A stretch of DNA of 64,000 bases from an uncultured Rhizobiaceae group bacterium (GTDB lineage Bacteria > Pseudomonadota > Alphaproteobacteria > Rhizobiales > Rhizobiaceae). The notes beneath the pieces were generated by a model, which was not told the origin of the DNA, made no database searches, and saw only the letters and a program-made list of their open reading frames with translations. Position 1 is the first letter of the stretch; the number at the start of each line of letters is the position of its first letter. Shown here piece by piece: positions 18,263 through 27,137 of the stretch. Location: assembly GCA_937930635.1 (NCBI GenBank), contig CALHCF010000009.1:194702-258701 (forward strand), read 5' to 3'. Both the position numbers and the translations under genes were made by a program.

Positions 18263-19078
18263 ATGATTTTTTCCCAAATTGAACACGACCGGACATCGCG
18301 GGAGGTTGAGCGCCAGATCGAAAATCTCATTCTCGAAGGTGTGTTGCGGGTTGGTGACAAACTGCCCGGCGAACGCGAACTATCCAAATCGCTCAACGTT
18401 TCAAGACCGATTTTGCGCCAGGCTCTCGCACATCTGACCGAGAAGGGACTGCTTATTGCGCAGCATGGAGGCGGGACTTACGTCGCTGATGTTATCGGCA
18501 CCGTTTTTGCGCCACCGGTCGTTACGCTGATCGGCTCCAACGCAAAAGCCAAGGCCGATTATCTGGAATACCGGCGCGAAATTGAAGGCATGACGGCCGC
18601 TCTTGCCGCAAAGCGCATCACAGATGCCGACAAAGCCGTGTTGCAACGTATTATGGAGGATATGCAGTCCGCCCATAACGATCAGCGGGCCGATCGCGAG
18701 ACCGAGATTGATGTCGAGTTTCACAACGCCGTTGGCGAGTGCGCTCACAACATTGTTCTGCTGCACACGCTGCGGTCCTGTTATCGCCTTTTATCGGATG
18801 ATGTGTTTTTGAATCGCGAACTCATTTACAAAAGTGACGGCGCACGCGAAAAACTGCTGGAGCAACATCAGGCCATTCATGCTGCTGTGGTTGGCGGCAT
18901 TGCCGATGCAGCGGCAAAAGCTGCACAGGATCATATTACATTTATCATCGAAGCCACCAGCGATGCTGAACGTCATGATGACCGGCAGTCCGTCTCGCAA
19001 CTTCGCCTCGTTCAACACCACGAACGGCATGACGCCAAACGCAACAAGTCGGTCAGAAAGAGCACGACTGACCATTAA
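18263..19078 (+). CDS. GntR family regulator, FCD subfamily (LldR/GlcC-like)
   Basis: DNA-binding regulator expected to sense lactate, glycolate or a related acid. The N-terminal winged helix-turn-helix spans about residues 8-75 (LRVGDKLPGERELSKSLNVS, then HGGGTYV). The C-terminal all-helical FCD domain carries the usual metal or ligand ligands: the aspartate/histidine pair in EIDVEFHNAVG, the histidine in LLEQHQAIHAA and the later histidine in AAQDHITFII. The last 35 residues are charged and poorly conserved. It stands 12 bases before lutA and is divergent from dctPQM, with a matching operator between them and another at glcD. Repressor is the likely mode, as for LldR, but the sequence does not prove it. 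Confidence 0.92.
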   Translation: MIFSQIEHDRTSREVERQIENLILEGVLRVGDKLPGERELSKSLNVSRPILRQALAHLTEKGLLIAQHGGGTYVADVIGTVFAPPVVTLIGSNAKAKADYLEYRREIEGMTAALAAKRITDADKAVLQRIMEDMQSAHNDQRADRETEIDVEFHNAVGECAHNIVLLHTLRSCYRLLSDDVFLNRELIYKSDGAREKLLEQHQAIHAAVVGGIADAAAKAAQDHITFIIEATSDAERHDDRQSVSQLRLVQHHERHDAKRNKSVRKSTTDH

Positions 19079-19089
19079 TCAGGGCTGCA

Positions 19090-19872
19090 ATGCAGCCCAA
19101 GGGAGATACCCTTTTGACCCAACCTCATGTCGGTCTCTTTGTAACCTGTCTGGTTGATCTGTTCCGTCCCAATATCGGCTTTTCGGCCGTTGAACTGCTG
19201 GAGAAGGCTGGATGTCAGGTCACTGTGCCGCCAGCACAAACCTGCTGCGGCCAGCCTGCCTATAATTCCGGTGATCGGGCCAATACCCGCGCCATTGCCG
19301 AGCAGGTGATCGAGGCTTTTGAAAAATTCGACTATGTGGTGGCTCCGTCGGGCTCGTGCGCGGCAATGCTGAAAAAACACTATCCCGAGCTGTTTGCCGG
19401 CGATGCACAATGGGAGGAACGCACGACGAACTTTGCCGCCAAGGTATTCGAATTGGTTTCTTTCCTGAGCGATGTCATGTTTTTTCAGGAAATCGATGTG
19501 ACGTTCCAGGGCCGTGTAACCTATCACGACAGTTGCTCGGGCCTGCGCGAACTTGGGATCGCCCGCCAGCCCCGCAAACTGCTTCAGCAAGTGGAGGGAC
19601 TGGAACTAAAAGAGATGGAAAACCCCGATGTCTGCTGCGGGTTTGGGGGAACGTTCTGCGTCAAATATTCCGATATCTCCAATGCCATTGTGGAAAAGAA
19701 GACGGCAACCATTGAAGCGGCGGAGGTGGATATGCTGCTGGCCGGAGATCTGGGTTGTCTGATGAATATGGCTGGAAAACTGCAGCGCGAGGGCAAGACA
19801 ACCAAAGTGCGCCATGTTGCGGAAGTTCTGGCGGGGCGGCTGGATGGACCTGCGATTGGAGAAGGCAAATGA
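19090..19872 (+). CDS. lutA: L-lactate utilisation Fe-S protein LutA-like
   Basis: First subunit of the LutABC (YkgEFG-type) system that oxidises L-lactate to pyruvate with Fe-S proteins rather than a flavin dehydrogenase. Two CCG domains are visible: TCCGQPAYNSGD near residue 55 and VCCGFGGTF near 175. ATG at 19090 is possible, but a TTG at 19114, eight bases after GGGAG, gives the family's usual start (TQPHVGLFVTCLVDL) and may be the real one. The stop overlaps lutB by four bases. It follows the regulator by 12 bases, so regulator and enzyme are likely one transcript. Confidence 0.9.
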   Translation: MQPKGDTLLTQPHVGLFVTCLVDLFRPNIGFSAVELLEKAGCQVTVPPAQTCCGQPAYNSGDRANTRAIAEQVIEAFEKFDYVVAPSGSCAAMLKKHYPELFAGDAQWEERTTNFAAKVFELVSFLSDVMFFQEIDVTFQGRVTYHDSCSGLRELGIARQPRKLLQQVEGLELKEMENPDVCCGFGGTFCVKYSDISNAIVEKKTATIEAAEVDMLLAGDLGCLMNMAGKLQREGKTTKVRHVAEVLAGRLDGPAIGEGK

Positions 19873-21293
19873 AAATCACCACGCCGGAGTTCAAATCCAA
19901 CGCAGTCGAAGCGCTGAAAAATCAGACCCTGCAAAAGGCGCTCAGCCATGTGGAGGAAGGCTTCATCGACAAACGGCAAATGGCAGCAGACGCTCTTCCC
20001 GAATTTGAGACGCTGCGCGACAATGCCCGTGACATCAAGAACCACACACTCTCCCATCTCGATCTGTATCTGGAAGCGTATGAGGAGAAGGTGATCGAAT
20101 CCGGTGGACATGTTCACTGGGCGCAAACCGCCGAAGACGCCCGCAACATCGTGCTGGATATTTGTCGCAAAGTCGGCGCGAAGACCGTCACCAAGGGCAA
20201 ATCGATGATCTCGGAAGAAATCGGGATTAACGACTTTCTGGAAGGTGAAGGCATTGAGCCCATTGAGACCGACCTTGGCGAATATATCATCCAGTTGCGC
20301 AACGAGGCACCCAGCCACATTATTGCGCCAGCGGTGCATGTGCTGAAAGAACAGGTGGAAGAAGATTTCCGCGCCACCCATACGCACTTGCCCGAAGATC
20401 GCAATCTTGAAGAGCCGGAAACCCTGCTTGATGAAGCGCGTACCGTGTTGCGGCAAAAATTCCTCGATGCCGATGTTGGTATAACCGGAGCCAATTTCCT
20501 GATCGCAGAGACCGGCACCTCAATCATTGTCACCAATGAGGGCAATGGCGATCTGACACAGACGCTCCCCAAGGTGCACATCGTTTTGGCTTCACTGGAG
20601 AAAATTACACCAACTCTGGAAGATGTCAGCCAGATCCTGCGGGTGCTCGCCCGTTCCGCCACCGGTCAGGACATGTCTGTCTACACCACATTCTCTACCG
20701 GGCCGCGCCGGGAAAGCGACGTTGACGGCCCCGAGGAATACCATGTCGTTTTGCTGGACAATGGCCGCACCAACATGGTGGGAACCGAGTTTCAGGATAT
20801 GCTGCGCTGTATCCGCTGTGGTGCCTGCATGAACCATTGTCCAGTCTATCACGCTGTTGGTGGACACGCCTATGGCTGGGTCTATCCCGGCCCCATGGGC
20901 GCTGTCCTCACCCCTTCATTGACGGGTGTGGACAAGGGCGGACAACTGCCAAACGCTTCAACATTTTGTGGACGCTGTGAGGCAGTTTGCCCGATGCGCA
21001 TTCCGCTACCCAAGATGATGCGCCACTGGCGCGAGCGAGAGTTTGAACGCAATCTCAACCCGACTGCCCAACGCTTTGGCCTGAAATTCTGGGCCTGGTT
21101 TGCCAAACGCCCAAGGCTCTATGGGCTGGGTGCGAAAATCGCCATGCGTGGTTTAGCGATAATGGCAGGATCAAAAGGTCGCCTTTCCTTTATGCCGCTT
21201 GGCAGAGGCTGGACGAAATATCGTGATATGCCTGCACCGGAAGGAAAGACCTTCCAGCAGATGTGGGCCGAAAAGCAGGTGGGCAAGACATGA
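19869..21293 (+). CDS. lutB: L-lactate utilisation Fe-S protein LutB-like
   Basis: Large subunit of LutABC, 474 residues from the ATG at 19869, which overlaps the lutA stop (ATGA); earlier in-frame codons lie inside lutA. An N-terminal LUD domain (about residues 65-295, with TKGKSMISEEIGIN and GANFLIAETGTSIIVTNEGN) is followed by a ferredoxin-like region holding two [4Fe-4S] motifs, CIRCGACMNHCPVY and CGRCEAVCPMRIPL. The C-terminal tail is typical of LutB/YkgF. It acts with LutA and LutC at the membrane or in the cytoplasm, probably passing electrons to quinone. The context, with glcDEF and a TRAP importer, supports lactate as the substrate. Confidence 0.93.
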   Translation: MKITTPEFKSNAVEALKNQTLQKALSHVEEGFIDKRQMAADALPEFETLRDNARDIKNHTLSHLDLYLEAYEEKVIESGGHVHWAQTAEDARNIVLDICRKVGAKTVTKGKSMISEEIGINDFLEGEGIEPIETDLGEYIIQLRNEAPSHIIAPAVHVLKEQVEEDFRATHTHLPEDRNLEEPETLLDEARTVLRQKFLDADVGITGANFLIAETGTSIIVTNEGNGDLTQTLPKVHIVLASLEKITPTLEDVSQILRVLARSATGQDMSVYTTFSTGPRRESDVDGPEEYHVVLLDNGRTNMVGTEFQDMLRCIRCGACMNHCPVYHAVGGHAYGWVYPGPMGAVLTPSLTGVDKGGQLPNASTFCGRCEAVCPMRIPLPKMMRHWREREFERNLNPTAQRFGLKFWAWFAKRPRLYGLGAKIAMRGLAIMAGSKGRLSFMPLGRGWTKYRDMPAPEGKTFQQMWAEKQVGKT

Positions 21294-21964
21294 GCGCCCG
21301 CGACGCAATCTTGAGCAAAATCCGCAATCAGGTTGCTGGTGATGAAGACCAGACGGCCCGCCGTGCCGCGGTGGCAAACCGGCTGGCAACTGCGCCCAAG
21401 GGCACCATCCCGGCACGGGGGCAGCTCAACACACGTGACCGGCTCAAACTTTTCTGCCAGCGGGCAGAAGCCGTTTCAACAACCACTGTCACTGTGAAAT
21501 CCTATGATGATGTGCCGGAAGCGGTGGCGGAATATCTGCGCAACCGTAACCTGCCTCAGGCGGTTCGGATGGGCGATGACGAGCGTCTTGGCGGTGCGGA
21601 CTGGTCGAAAACGCCGGCCCTGACCAAAGATGTCGGTCCCAGTGACGGCAGCGACCTTGTGGGGCTCAGCCATGCGACCTGTGGGGTCGCCGAGACCGGG
21701 ACACTGGTGCTGACTTCCGGTTCGCAAAATCCGACAACTGTGAATTTCCTGCCGGAGAATCATATCGTGGTGATCCACGTTTCTGATATTGCGGGAGACT
21801 ACGAAACAGCGCTTGATCAGGTGCGCCAAATGAACGGGAAAGGGCGGATGCCCCGCACCGTCAACATGGTCACCGGTCCTTCGCGTTCAGGCGATATCGA
21901 ACAGAAGATCCTGCTGGGGGCGCACGGCCCACGCAGCCTGCATATTGTTGTTGTGGACGACTAG
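21290..21964 (+). CDS. lutC: L-lactate utilisation protein LutC-like (LUD domain)
   Basis: Third LutABC component, 224 residues, made of a single LUD domain. The ATG at 21290 overlaps the lutB stop by four bases and gives the expected N-terminus (SARDAILSKIRNQ). Family segments include GVAETGTLVLTSG and FLPENHIVVIHVSDI, and the end reads GAHGPRSLHIVVVD. LUD domains resemble the sugar-isomerase fold and have no obvious catalytic cysteine. The exact part in lactate oxidation is not settled for the family, but loss of any of the three abolishes growth on L-lactate in Bacillus. No clear terminator follows. Confidence 0.92.
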   Translation: MSARDAILSKIRNQVAGDEDQTARRAAVANRLATAPKGTIPARGQLNTRDRLKLFCQRAEAVSTTTVTVKSYDDVPEAVAEYLRNRNLPQAVRMGDDERLGGADWSKTPALTKDVGPSDGSDLVGLSHATCGVAETGTLVLTSGSQNPTTVNFLPENHIVVIHVSDIAGDYETALDQVRQMNGKGRMPRTVNMVTGPSRSGDIEQKILLGAHGPRSLHIVVVDD

Positions 21965-22031
21965 TTTTGGTCATCAGTATTGGCGAAGCGGGTTTGCCCG
22001 GCACTTATGGGCCGCAGGTCGTGAAATCAGA

Positions 22032-22187
22032 TCAGCTGTCGTAAATCGAATTCACGGCGATGCCATAGCCATCGACACTTTGGGCGGCGTTTACTTCATC
22101 ACCCAAGACAATCGCCATGCCAACGACACTGGCGACAATCAGGCTTAAAGCAGCAAGAAAGGTCAGGCTTGCATGAGCGGGATTCAT
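22032..22187 (-). CDS. 51-residue single-pass membrane protein
   Basis: Very short gene found by reading the gap between lutC and the next plus-strand gene. It starts at ATG 22187, with GGAG seven bases upstream, and encodes 51 residues. One hydrophobic helix covers about residues 8-29 (LTFLAALSLIVASVVGMAIV), and the short C-terminal part VDGYGIAVNSIYDS is polar. It may be an uncleaved membrane anchor or a small secreted peptide. Codon use looks like the neighbours and the reading frame has a proper ribosome site, which argues for a real gene. No function is known to me. It is convergent with lutC and divergent from the gene at 22283. Confidence 0.6.
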   Translation of the reverse strand: MNPAHASLTFLAALSLIVASVVGMAIVLGDEVNAAQSVDGYGIAVNSIYDS

Positions 22188-22282
22188 CGGTTTGTCTCCA
22201 TTTGATTACAGGTGGTTGCAGGAGCGCAACGTGTCTGGTTAACAATCGGTTTCAACACAAACCGGTGATTTGAAAGTGAGAC

Positions 22283-22912
22283 ATGGCCCTACAGAATCGC
22301 GTCACGCCCGCTGGTGATATCGTGGCGCATCCGGCTCGCGGTCTCTTCATGGGCAATCGGGGCGGTCGCGTTCACGACCCCGACACGCGCACGCTTTTGC
22401 CAACACGGCGCTGGGCAAGCCGCCAGTGGATCTGTTGTGTGCTCAAATTCAAGAACCGCCACAGAGCCGTAATGGCACCTGGTCAGTATACGCATATGTT
22501 CTTTCTTGACGAAGTAACCGCCCTTGCAGCAGGCCACAGGCCCTGTTTCGAATGTCGCCGCCGGGAGGCTGTCCATTTTGCCGAGTGCTGGGGACGATCA
22601 CGCCGTGATGGGCGGCCGCTCAAAGCACCGGAGATGGATCACATACTTCAAAATGAAAGGGTGATCGCAAGCACGCGAACGAAGAAAACGCTCAAGCGGC
22701 AATTCGATGAAATTTCACATGGCTCCATGGTAGAACAGGATGGCAAATTCATTGCCCGTCATGGCGAAGATGCACTCTTGTGGACATGGGAAGGATACGA
22801 GAAAATCAAACCACCGAAAGGCTGGTGCAACCTGCTTACGCCCGCTTCGATAGACGCGCATGTTTTCGCTGGCGGCTATGAACCCGGCTGGCATCCCAGC
22901 GTTTCGACCTGA
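22283..22912 (+). CDS. Conserved hypothetical protein with Ada-like CxxC segment
   Basis: Unrecognised 209-residue soluble protein; no signal peptide or membrane helix. Residues about 70-100 ([21 protein letters not shown]) resemble the second half of the Ada metal-binding domain, whose pattern is FF...EA.AAGFRPC..CR. A pair of adjacent cysteines (WICC) about 40 residues earlier could complete a zinc site. Elsewhere it has an acidic/aromatic core ([18 protein letters not shown]) that I cannot assign. Its stop lies two bases before the rsmE start, so the two are probably cotranscribed and coupled. Function cannot be named; a nucleic-acid-binding zinc protein is a reasonable guess. Confidence 0.75.
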   Translation: MALQNRVTPAGDIVAHPARGLFMGNRGGRVHDPDTRTLLPTRRWASRQWICCVLKFKNRHRAVMAPGQYTHMFFLDEVTALAAGHRPCFECRRREAVHFAECWGRSRRDGRPLKAPEMDHILQNERVIASTRTKKTLKRQFDEISHGSMVEQDGKFIARHGEDALLWTWEGYEKIKPPKGWCNLLTPASIDAHVFAGGYEPGWHPSVST

Positions 22913-22914
22913 CA

Positions 22915-23658
22915 ATGCCGCGCTACGACTTCATCTCCCAGCGCTTGTTCGTCGAGGCTGATCTCGCTGCCGGCCAGCGGCTCGAGGCCGATCGTGGACA
23001 AGCAAATTATCTGCTCAACGTGTTACGGCTAAAAGAGGGAGCGTCGATCCTTCTGTTTAATGGACGCGATGGAGAATGGCGGGCGGAGATCGAACCCGCC
23101 GGACGCAAGAAAGCTACCCTAGTGCTTCGTGAACAGACACGCGCTCAGCCGGAGCAACCTGATCTCCATTATCTTTTTGCTCCACTCAAACAGGCGCGCC
23201 TTGAATATATGGTTCAAAAAGCCGTCGAGATGGGAACAGGCGTGTTACAGCCGGTTATCACCCAGTTCACCCATTCGCGCACCCTCAAAGTCGACCGCAT
23301 GAAAGCCCATTCAATCGAAGCTGCCGAGCAGTGTGGCATCCTCACCTTGCCGGAAGTTCGACAAGCAGTTCCACTGGAAACCGCTGTTGAAGGTCTTGGG
23401 GAAAGCCGCCAGTTGATTTTTTGTGATGAAGGCGAGGAAAGCCAGAACCCGCTTCGTGCCCTTTCAAACGTCAAAACAGGGCCGCTTGCTGTGTTGATAG
23501 GGCCGGAAGGCGGCTTTTCGCAGGAGGAACGCGTGATGTTGCGAAGCCTGTCCCATGTAACGCCTATCCCCCTTGGCCCCCGGGTTTTACGCGCCGACAC
23601 GGCGGCCGTTGCGGCACTTGCCCTGGTGCAGGCGACGATTGGTGACTGGCGCGATTGA
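22915..23658 (+). CDS. rsmE: 16S rRNA m3U1498 methyltransferase RsmE
   Basis: Methylates N3 of uridine 1498 in helix 44 of 16S rRNA using S-adenosylmethionine. 247 residues: an N-terminal PUA-like domain (about 1-75) and a C-terminal SPOUT knot domain. The knot signatures [12 protein letters not shown] (about 195-206) and [18 protein letters not shown] (about 220-237) are diagnostic. The gene is two bases after the Ada-like protein. In many rhizobia it also lies next to gshA, as here. Housekeeping enzyme; nothing unusual in length or motifs. Confidence 0.96.
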   Translation: MPRYDFISQRLFVEADLAAGQRLEADRGQANYLLNVLRLKEGASILLFNGRDGEWRAEIEPAGRKKATLVLREQTRAQPEQPDLHYLFAPLKQARLEYMVQKAVEMGTGVLQPVITQFTHSRTLKVDRMKAHSIEAAEQCGILTLPEVRQAVPLETAVEGLGESRQLIFCDEGEESQNPLRALSNVKTGPLAVLIGPEGGFSQEERVMLRSLSHVTPIPLGPRVLRADTAAVAALALVQATIGDWRD

Positions 23659-23765
23659 ATGCTAAATCCAGCAGCTTGTGATCTTTGCAATTAAAAACAC
23701 TCTTGCGCCGCTTGCGTCACAGCGTTAGCGGTTTTTGAAAATAGTATTTCTGGAGGCGATTGCCC

Positions 23766-25127
23766 GTGGCTCGCGATACCACAAACGAAACGCCGCTTGA
23801 GTCACGCGCTCAGCTGCTGGAAGCACTTGAGGGTGGTTGCAAGCCCAAAAGCGACTGGCGCATTGGTACTGAACACGAGAAGTTTGGGTTTTATAAATTC
23901 GACTGTTCCCCTGTCCCTTACGAAGGCACCCGCGGCATCCGTGCATTGCTGGAAGGCATGCAAGCCAAGACCGGATGGGAACCTATAATTGATGCGGGCA
24001 ACATTATTGGTCTGGTAGCCAATGATGGTATGGGCGCAATTTCGCTGGAACCGGGCGGACAGTTCGAACTGTCTGGAGCTCCACTGAAAACGGTTCATGA
24101 AACCTGCCGGGAATCAAACACCCATCTGGCGCAGCTGCGCGAGGTGGCGGAGCCTATGGGCATGGGTTTCCTGGGTCTTGGCGGCAGCCCCAAATGGACA
24201 TTTGAAGATACGCCCCAAATGCCGAAGTCCCGCTATGACATCATGCGGGCCTATATGCCCAAGGTTGGCACCCAGGGTCTCGATATGATGCATCGTACCT
24301 GCACGATTCAGGTCAATCTGGATTTCTCCTCTGAAGAAGACATGCGCACCAAGATGCAGGTTTCAACCAAGCTGCAGCCGGTCGCATCGGCCTTGTTTGC
24401 CAATTCACCCTTCAGCAACGGCAAGCCCAATGGCCTGCTTTCCTGGCGTTCCGACATCTGGCGCGATACTGATAATCAACGATCCGGGCTGCATGAATTT
24501 ATCCTGCAAGACGATTTCAGCTTTGAACGTTACGTTGATTGGGCCCTCGATGTACCGATGTATTTTATCATGCGGGATGGCGAATACAGGGATTGTACAC
24601 ACATCACGTTCCGTGACTTCATGAACGGCGGCATAGAGGGAGAGGTTGCCAATGAGGGCGACTGGACAAACCATATCTCCACGCTGTTTCCCGATGTGCG
24701 GCTAAAGAAATTTATTGAAATGCGTGGTGCCGATGGTGGCCCCTGGCGGCGCATTTGTGCCCTGCCCGCTCTTTGGGTCGGCCTGATCTATGACGAACAG
24801 GCGCTGGCGGATGCCAAAACGCTAACGGATGAGTTAAGCTATGAAGATGTGCGCACGATGCGCGATGCAGTTCCCCGCGATGGATTGCTCGCACCTGCCG
24901 GCAAGCGGACAGTTCATGAACTGGCGAAAGATATGCTGAATATTTCGCATAAGGGTTTGACCGCCAGAGCCTGTTTCAACAATCAGCAGGTTGATGAAAA
25001 CCATTTCCTTGCCCCGCTGGACGAAGTCGTTGCATTGGGAGAAACGCAGGCCGAACGGTTGCTTAAACAATTCCAGAGCAACTGGGATGGCGATATAGAT
25101 CACATCTTTGAAGAATACGCCTATTGA
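23766..25127 (+). CDS. gshA: Glutamate-cysteine ligase
   Basis: First enzyme of glutathione synthesis, ligating glutamate and cysteine with ATP. It belongs to the plant/alphaproteobacterial GCS2-type family, not the E. coli GshA type. I choose GTG at 23766 (453 residues, starting MARDTTNETP) because GGAGG lies nine bases upstream; a TTG six bases earlier would be too close. Early RIGTEHEKFGF is the ATP/glutamate-binding segment; ISLEPGGQFELSGAP and MHRTCTIQVNLDFS are further family blocks. Independent gene, 107 bases after rsmE. Enzyme identity is secure. Confidence 0.95.
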   Translation: MARDTTNETPLESRAQLLEALEGGCKPKSDWRIGTEHEKFGFYKFDCSPVPYEGTRGIRALLEGMQAKTGWEPIIDAGNIIGLVANDGMGAISLEPGGQFELSGAPLKTVHETCRESNTHLAQLREVAEPMGMGFLGLGGSPKWTFEDTPQMPKSRYDIMRAYMPKVGTQGLDMMHRTCTIQVNLDFSSEEDMRTKMQVSTKLQPVASALFANSPFSNGKPNGLLSWRSDIWRDTDNQRSGLHEFILQDDFSFERYVDWALDVPMYFIMRDGEYRDCTHITFRDFMNGGIEGEVANEGDWTNHISTLFPDVRLKKFIEMRGADGGPWRRICALPALWVGLIYDEQALADAKTLTDELSYEDVRTMRDAVPRDGLLAPAGKRTVHELAKDMLNISHKGLTARACFNNQQVDENHFLAPLDEVVALGETQAERLLKQFQSNWDGDIDHIFEEYAY

Positions 25128-25136
25128 TTGAGGCAA

Positions 25137-26072
25137 TCACGCCAGCCCCATCCATTGCAGGGCGAACGCCACCGTCACCACCGCCAGCATTGTGGAAATG
25201 AGGATAGCCGCGGACAGGCGTCGCACCATGATGTCGTAGGCTTGTGCAATCACGAAAACATTGCCCGCAATCGGCATTGCCGCAAGCACAACGCCCACGG
25301 TCAAAAAGAGACCATCCACGCCAAGGGCCGCCAAAACAACCCACGCCGCGACGGGATGAATGGCGAGTTTGAGGATGTTGAGCACGGCAATCGGTCTCGC
25401 ATCAGCCACAAGGGAGCGCCCCGCCAGAGAGGCCCCGAGCGAGAAAAGGGCGGCCGGTCCGGCGGCCCCGGCCAGGAACCGGACAAACCTGTCTGAAGGG
25501 CCAGGAAGCCCTAAACCGCTGGCAGACAGCAAAACCCCGACTGCTATCGCCAGGAAAAACGGATTGACCACAGCACCCCGCAGAGAGGATGCGAAAGCTG
25601 CGGCAAATCCACGACCGCCGCGTTTTGCCGATTCCAAAACAGCAATCGAGAATGGAATGATAATAACGAGGTCAATGATCAGGGCCGCTGAGACTGGAGC
25701 CGCAACTTCCGCCCCAATTGCAGCAATCAGAAGTGGCAGTGCCAGAAAGCCCAGATTGCCAATCGAAGCGGCCTGCCCAAACAGGGCTGCCTCTTGTCGC
25801 CCACCCTTGAAAAGCAGAATGCTGCACAAGGCTCCCAACGCATAGACCAACGCCGCGACCAAAAACCAGCCAAGCAGAAATCGCCCATTCACAAGCACTG
25901 AAAAATCCTGCCGCGCCAACGCGTTGATAATCAGGGCCGGCATCGCGAAATTGAAAACAAAGACGTTGATCGCCTTCACGCCATCCTTTGGCAGCCAGTT
26001 CAGCCGGCTGGCCAAATAGCCGAGCGCAACAACCGCGAAAAATGGCAGGGTAAGGTTGAAGATCAAAGACAT
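25137..26072 (-). CDS. AEC family permease (auxin efflux carrier-like)
   Basis: Inner-membrane transporter of the AEC superfamily, 311 residues, with about ten predicted helices in two five-helix halves. The N-terminal PFFAVVALGYLASRLNWLP and the mid-protein polar loop are typical. In bacteria such proteins move malonate, malate or amino-acid-like substrates, and some are exporters; nothing in the neighbourhood fixes the substrate. Convergent with gshA and divergent from the DUF937 gene. The stop is only 10 bases beyond the gshA stop. Confidence 0.88.
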   Translation of the reverse strand: MSLIFNLTLPFFAVVALGYLASRLNWLPKDGVKAINVFVFNFAMPALIINALARQDFSVLVNGRFLLGWFLVAALVYALGALCSILLFKGGRQEAALFGQAASIGNLGFLALPLLIAAIGAEVAAPVSAALIIDLVIIIPFSIAVLESAKRGGRGFAAAFASSLRGAVVNPFFLAIAVGVLLSASGLGLPGPSDRFVRFLAGAAGPAALFSLGASLAGRSLVADARPIAVLNILKLAIHPVAAWVVLAALGVDGLFLTVGVVLAAMPIAGNVFVIAQAYDIMVRRLSAAILISTMLAVVTVAFALQWMGLA

Positions 26073-26184
26073 GACAGGAAAATCAGAAAAGAGAACCCGG
26101 GTTCCTTACAAGATTGATCGCGCCGCGCCCACCTGCCATTGTGATATGGAAACACCGAAAGAACATAACTTCTGGAGACCCCTT

Positions 26185-27123
26185 GTGAATCTCACGCAGC
26201 TTCTCGTTACCCAAGACAATGTCGATATGCTCACGCAACAATTTGGCCTGACTGAAGAACAAACGCTGGAAGCTATGGGTGCGCTGATACCGGCTTTTTC
26301 TCATGGCCTGAAACGCAATGCCACATCACCACAAGGCGCTATAGGCCTGATAGAGGCACTGGCTACGGGCCGCCATGCCCATTATGCGGAAGCCCCCGGC
26401 AATGCCGCTTCGACCTTTGGGGTCCAGGAAGGCAATGCCATTTTGGGTCATCTCTTTGGCAACAAGGATGTGAGCCGTGCGCTTGCCGATCAGGCTTCAC
26501 AGTCATCGGGTGTCGGTTCATCGATCCTCAAAAGTATGTTGCCGGTCATTGCCTCCATGCTTATGGGATCGCTGTTCAAAGGGGCGACGGCAGGCCGAAA
26601 TGCCCGTGGAGGCGGCCTTGAAAGCGTGTTGGGTAATGCTTTGAGTGGCAGGCGGTCCCGCGGTGGCGGGGGAATACTTGGTCAGATCATCGAAGGTCTG
26701 GCAGGTGGTTCTCTGGATGGTGCCAGTAATGGGCGCGGTCAATCAGGTGGTGGCCTTGAAGATCTGCTGGGTGGAATACTGGGTGGCCAACAAAGCTCTC
26801 CAGCAAGGACAAGACGCAGAAGCCGGACAAGACAGGGCCAGCCCACCCAAAGAAGACGCCGCACACAATCAGGTGGTCTTGGTGCAGATGGTCTTGGTGA
26901 CATTTTTGACGAACTTCTGGGCGGCGGACAGCGCACACGTACACGCCGCACAAGCCCCTCCTCGCGAAACCGGACGACCAGAAGAACCTCGCGTCGCACC
27001 AGGCGCAGCGGCGGGGGGCTGGGCGATATTTTTGGCGATATGCTGGAAGCTGGCGGCAATACCAGCGAGGATATCCAGCGCAAGACAGGCAGTGTTTTCG
27101 ACGAGCTTCTTGGCCCCAATTAG
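26185..27123 (+). CDS. DUF937 protein with Gly/Arg-rich low-complexity region
   Basis: Conserved bacterial protein of unknown function. The GTG at 26185 (312 residues) is preferred because GGAG lies seven bases upstream and the protein then begins MNLTQLLVTQDNVDMLTQQFGL, the usual DUF937 start; upstream in-frame ATGs would run into the divergent AEC gene. The DUF937 helical domain covers about residues 1-115 (QTLEAMGALIPAFSHGLKRN, SILKSMLPVIASML). After it comes a low-complexity region rich in Gly, Arg, Gln and Ser with several GGGLGD(I/L) repeats (about 140-300). Codon use is normal. Cytoplasmic; the basic disordered part could bind nucleic acid, but that is only a guess. Confidence 0.85.
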   Translation: MNLTQLLVTQDNVDMLTQQFGLTEEQTLEAMGALIPAFSHGLKRNATSPQGAIGLIEALATGRHAHYAEAPGNAASTFGVQEGNAILGHLFGNKDVSRALADQASQSSGVGSSILKSMLPVIASMLMGSLFKGATAGRNARGGGLESVLGNALSGRRSRGGGGILGQIIEGLAGGSLDGASNGRGQSGGGLEDLLGGILGGQQSSPARTRRRSRTRQGQPTQRRRRTQSGGLGADGLGDIFDELLGGGQRTRTRRTSPSSRNRTTRRTSRRTRRSGGGLGDIFGDMLEAGGNTSEDIQRKTGSVFDELLGPN

Positions 27124-27137
27124 GGCCTTGAAGCTGG

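Noticed and set aside
19584-20456. 290-codon minus-strand frame across lutA and lutB
   Set aside because: Crosses two genuine overlapping genes on the other strand and has no recognisable domain.
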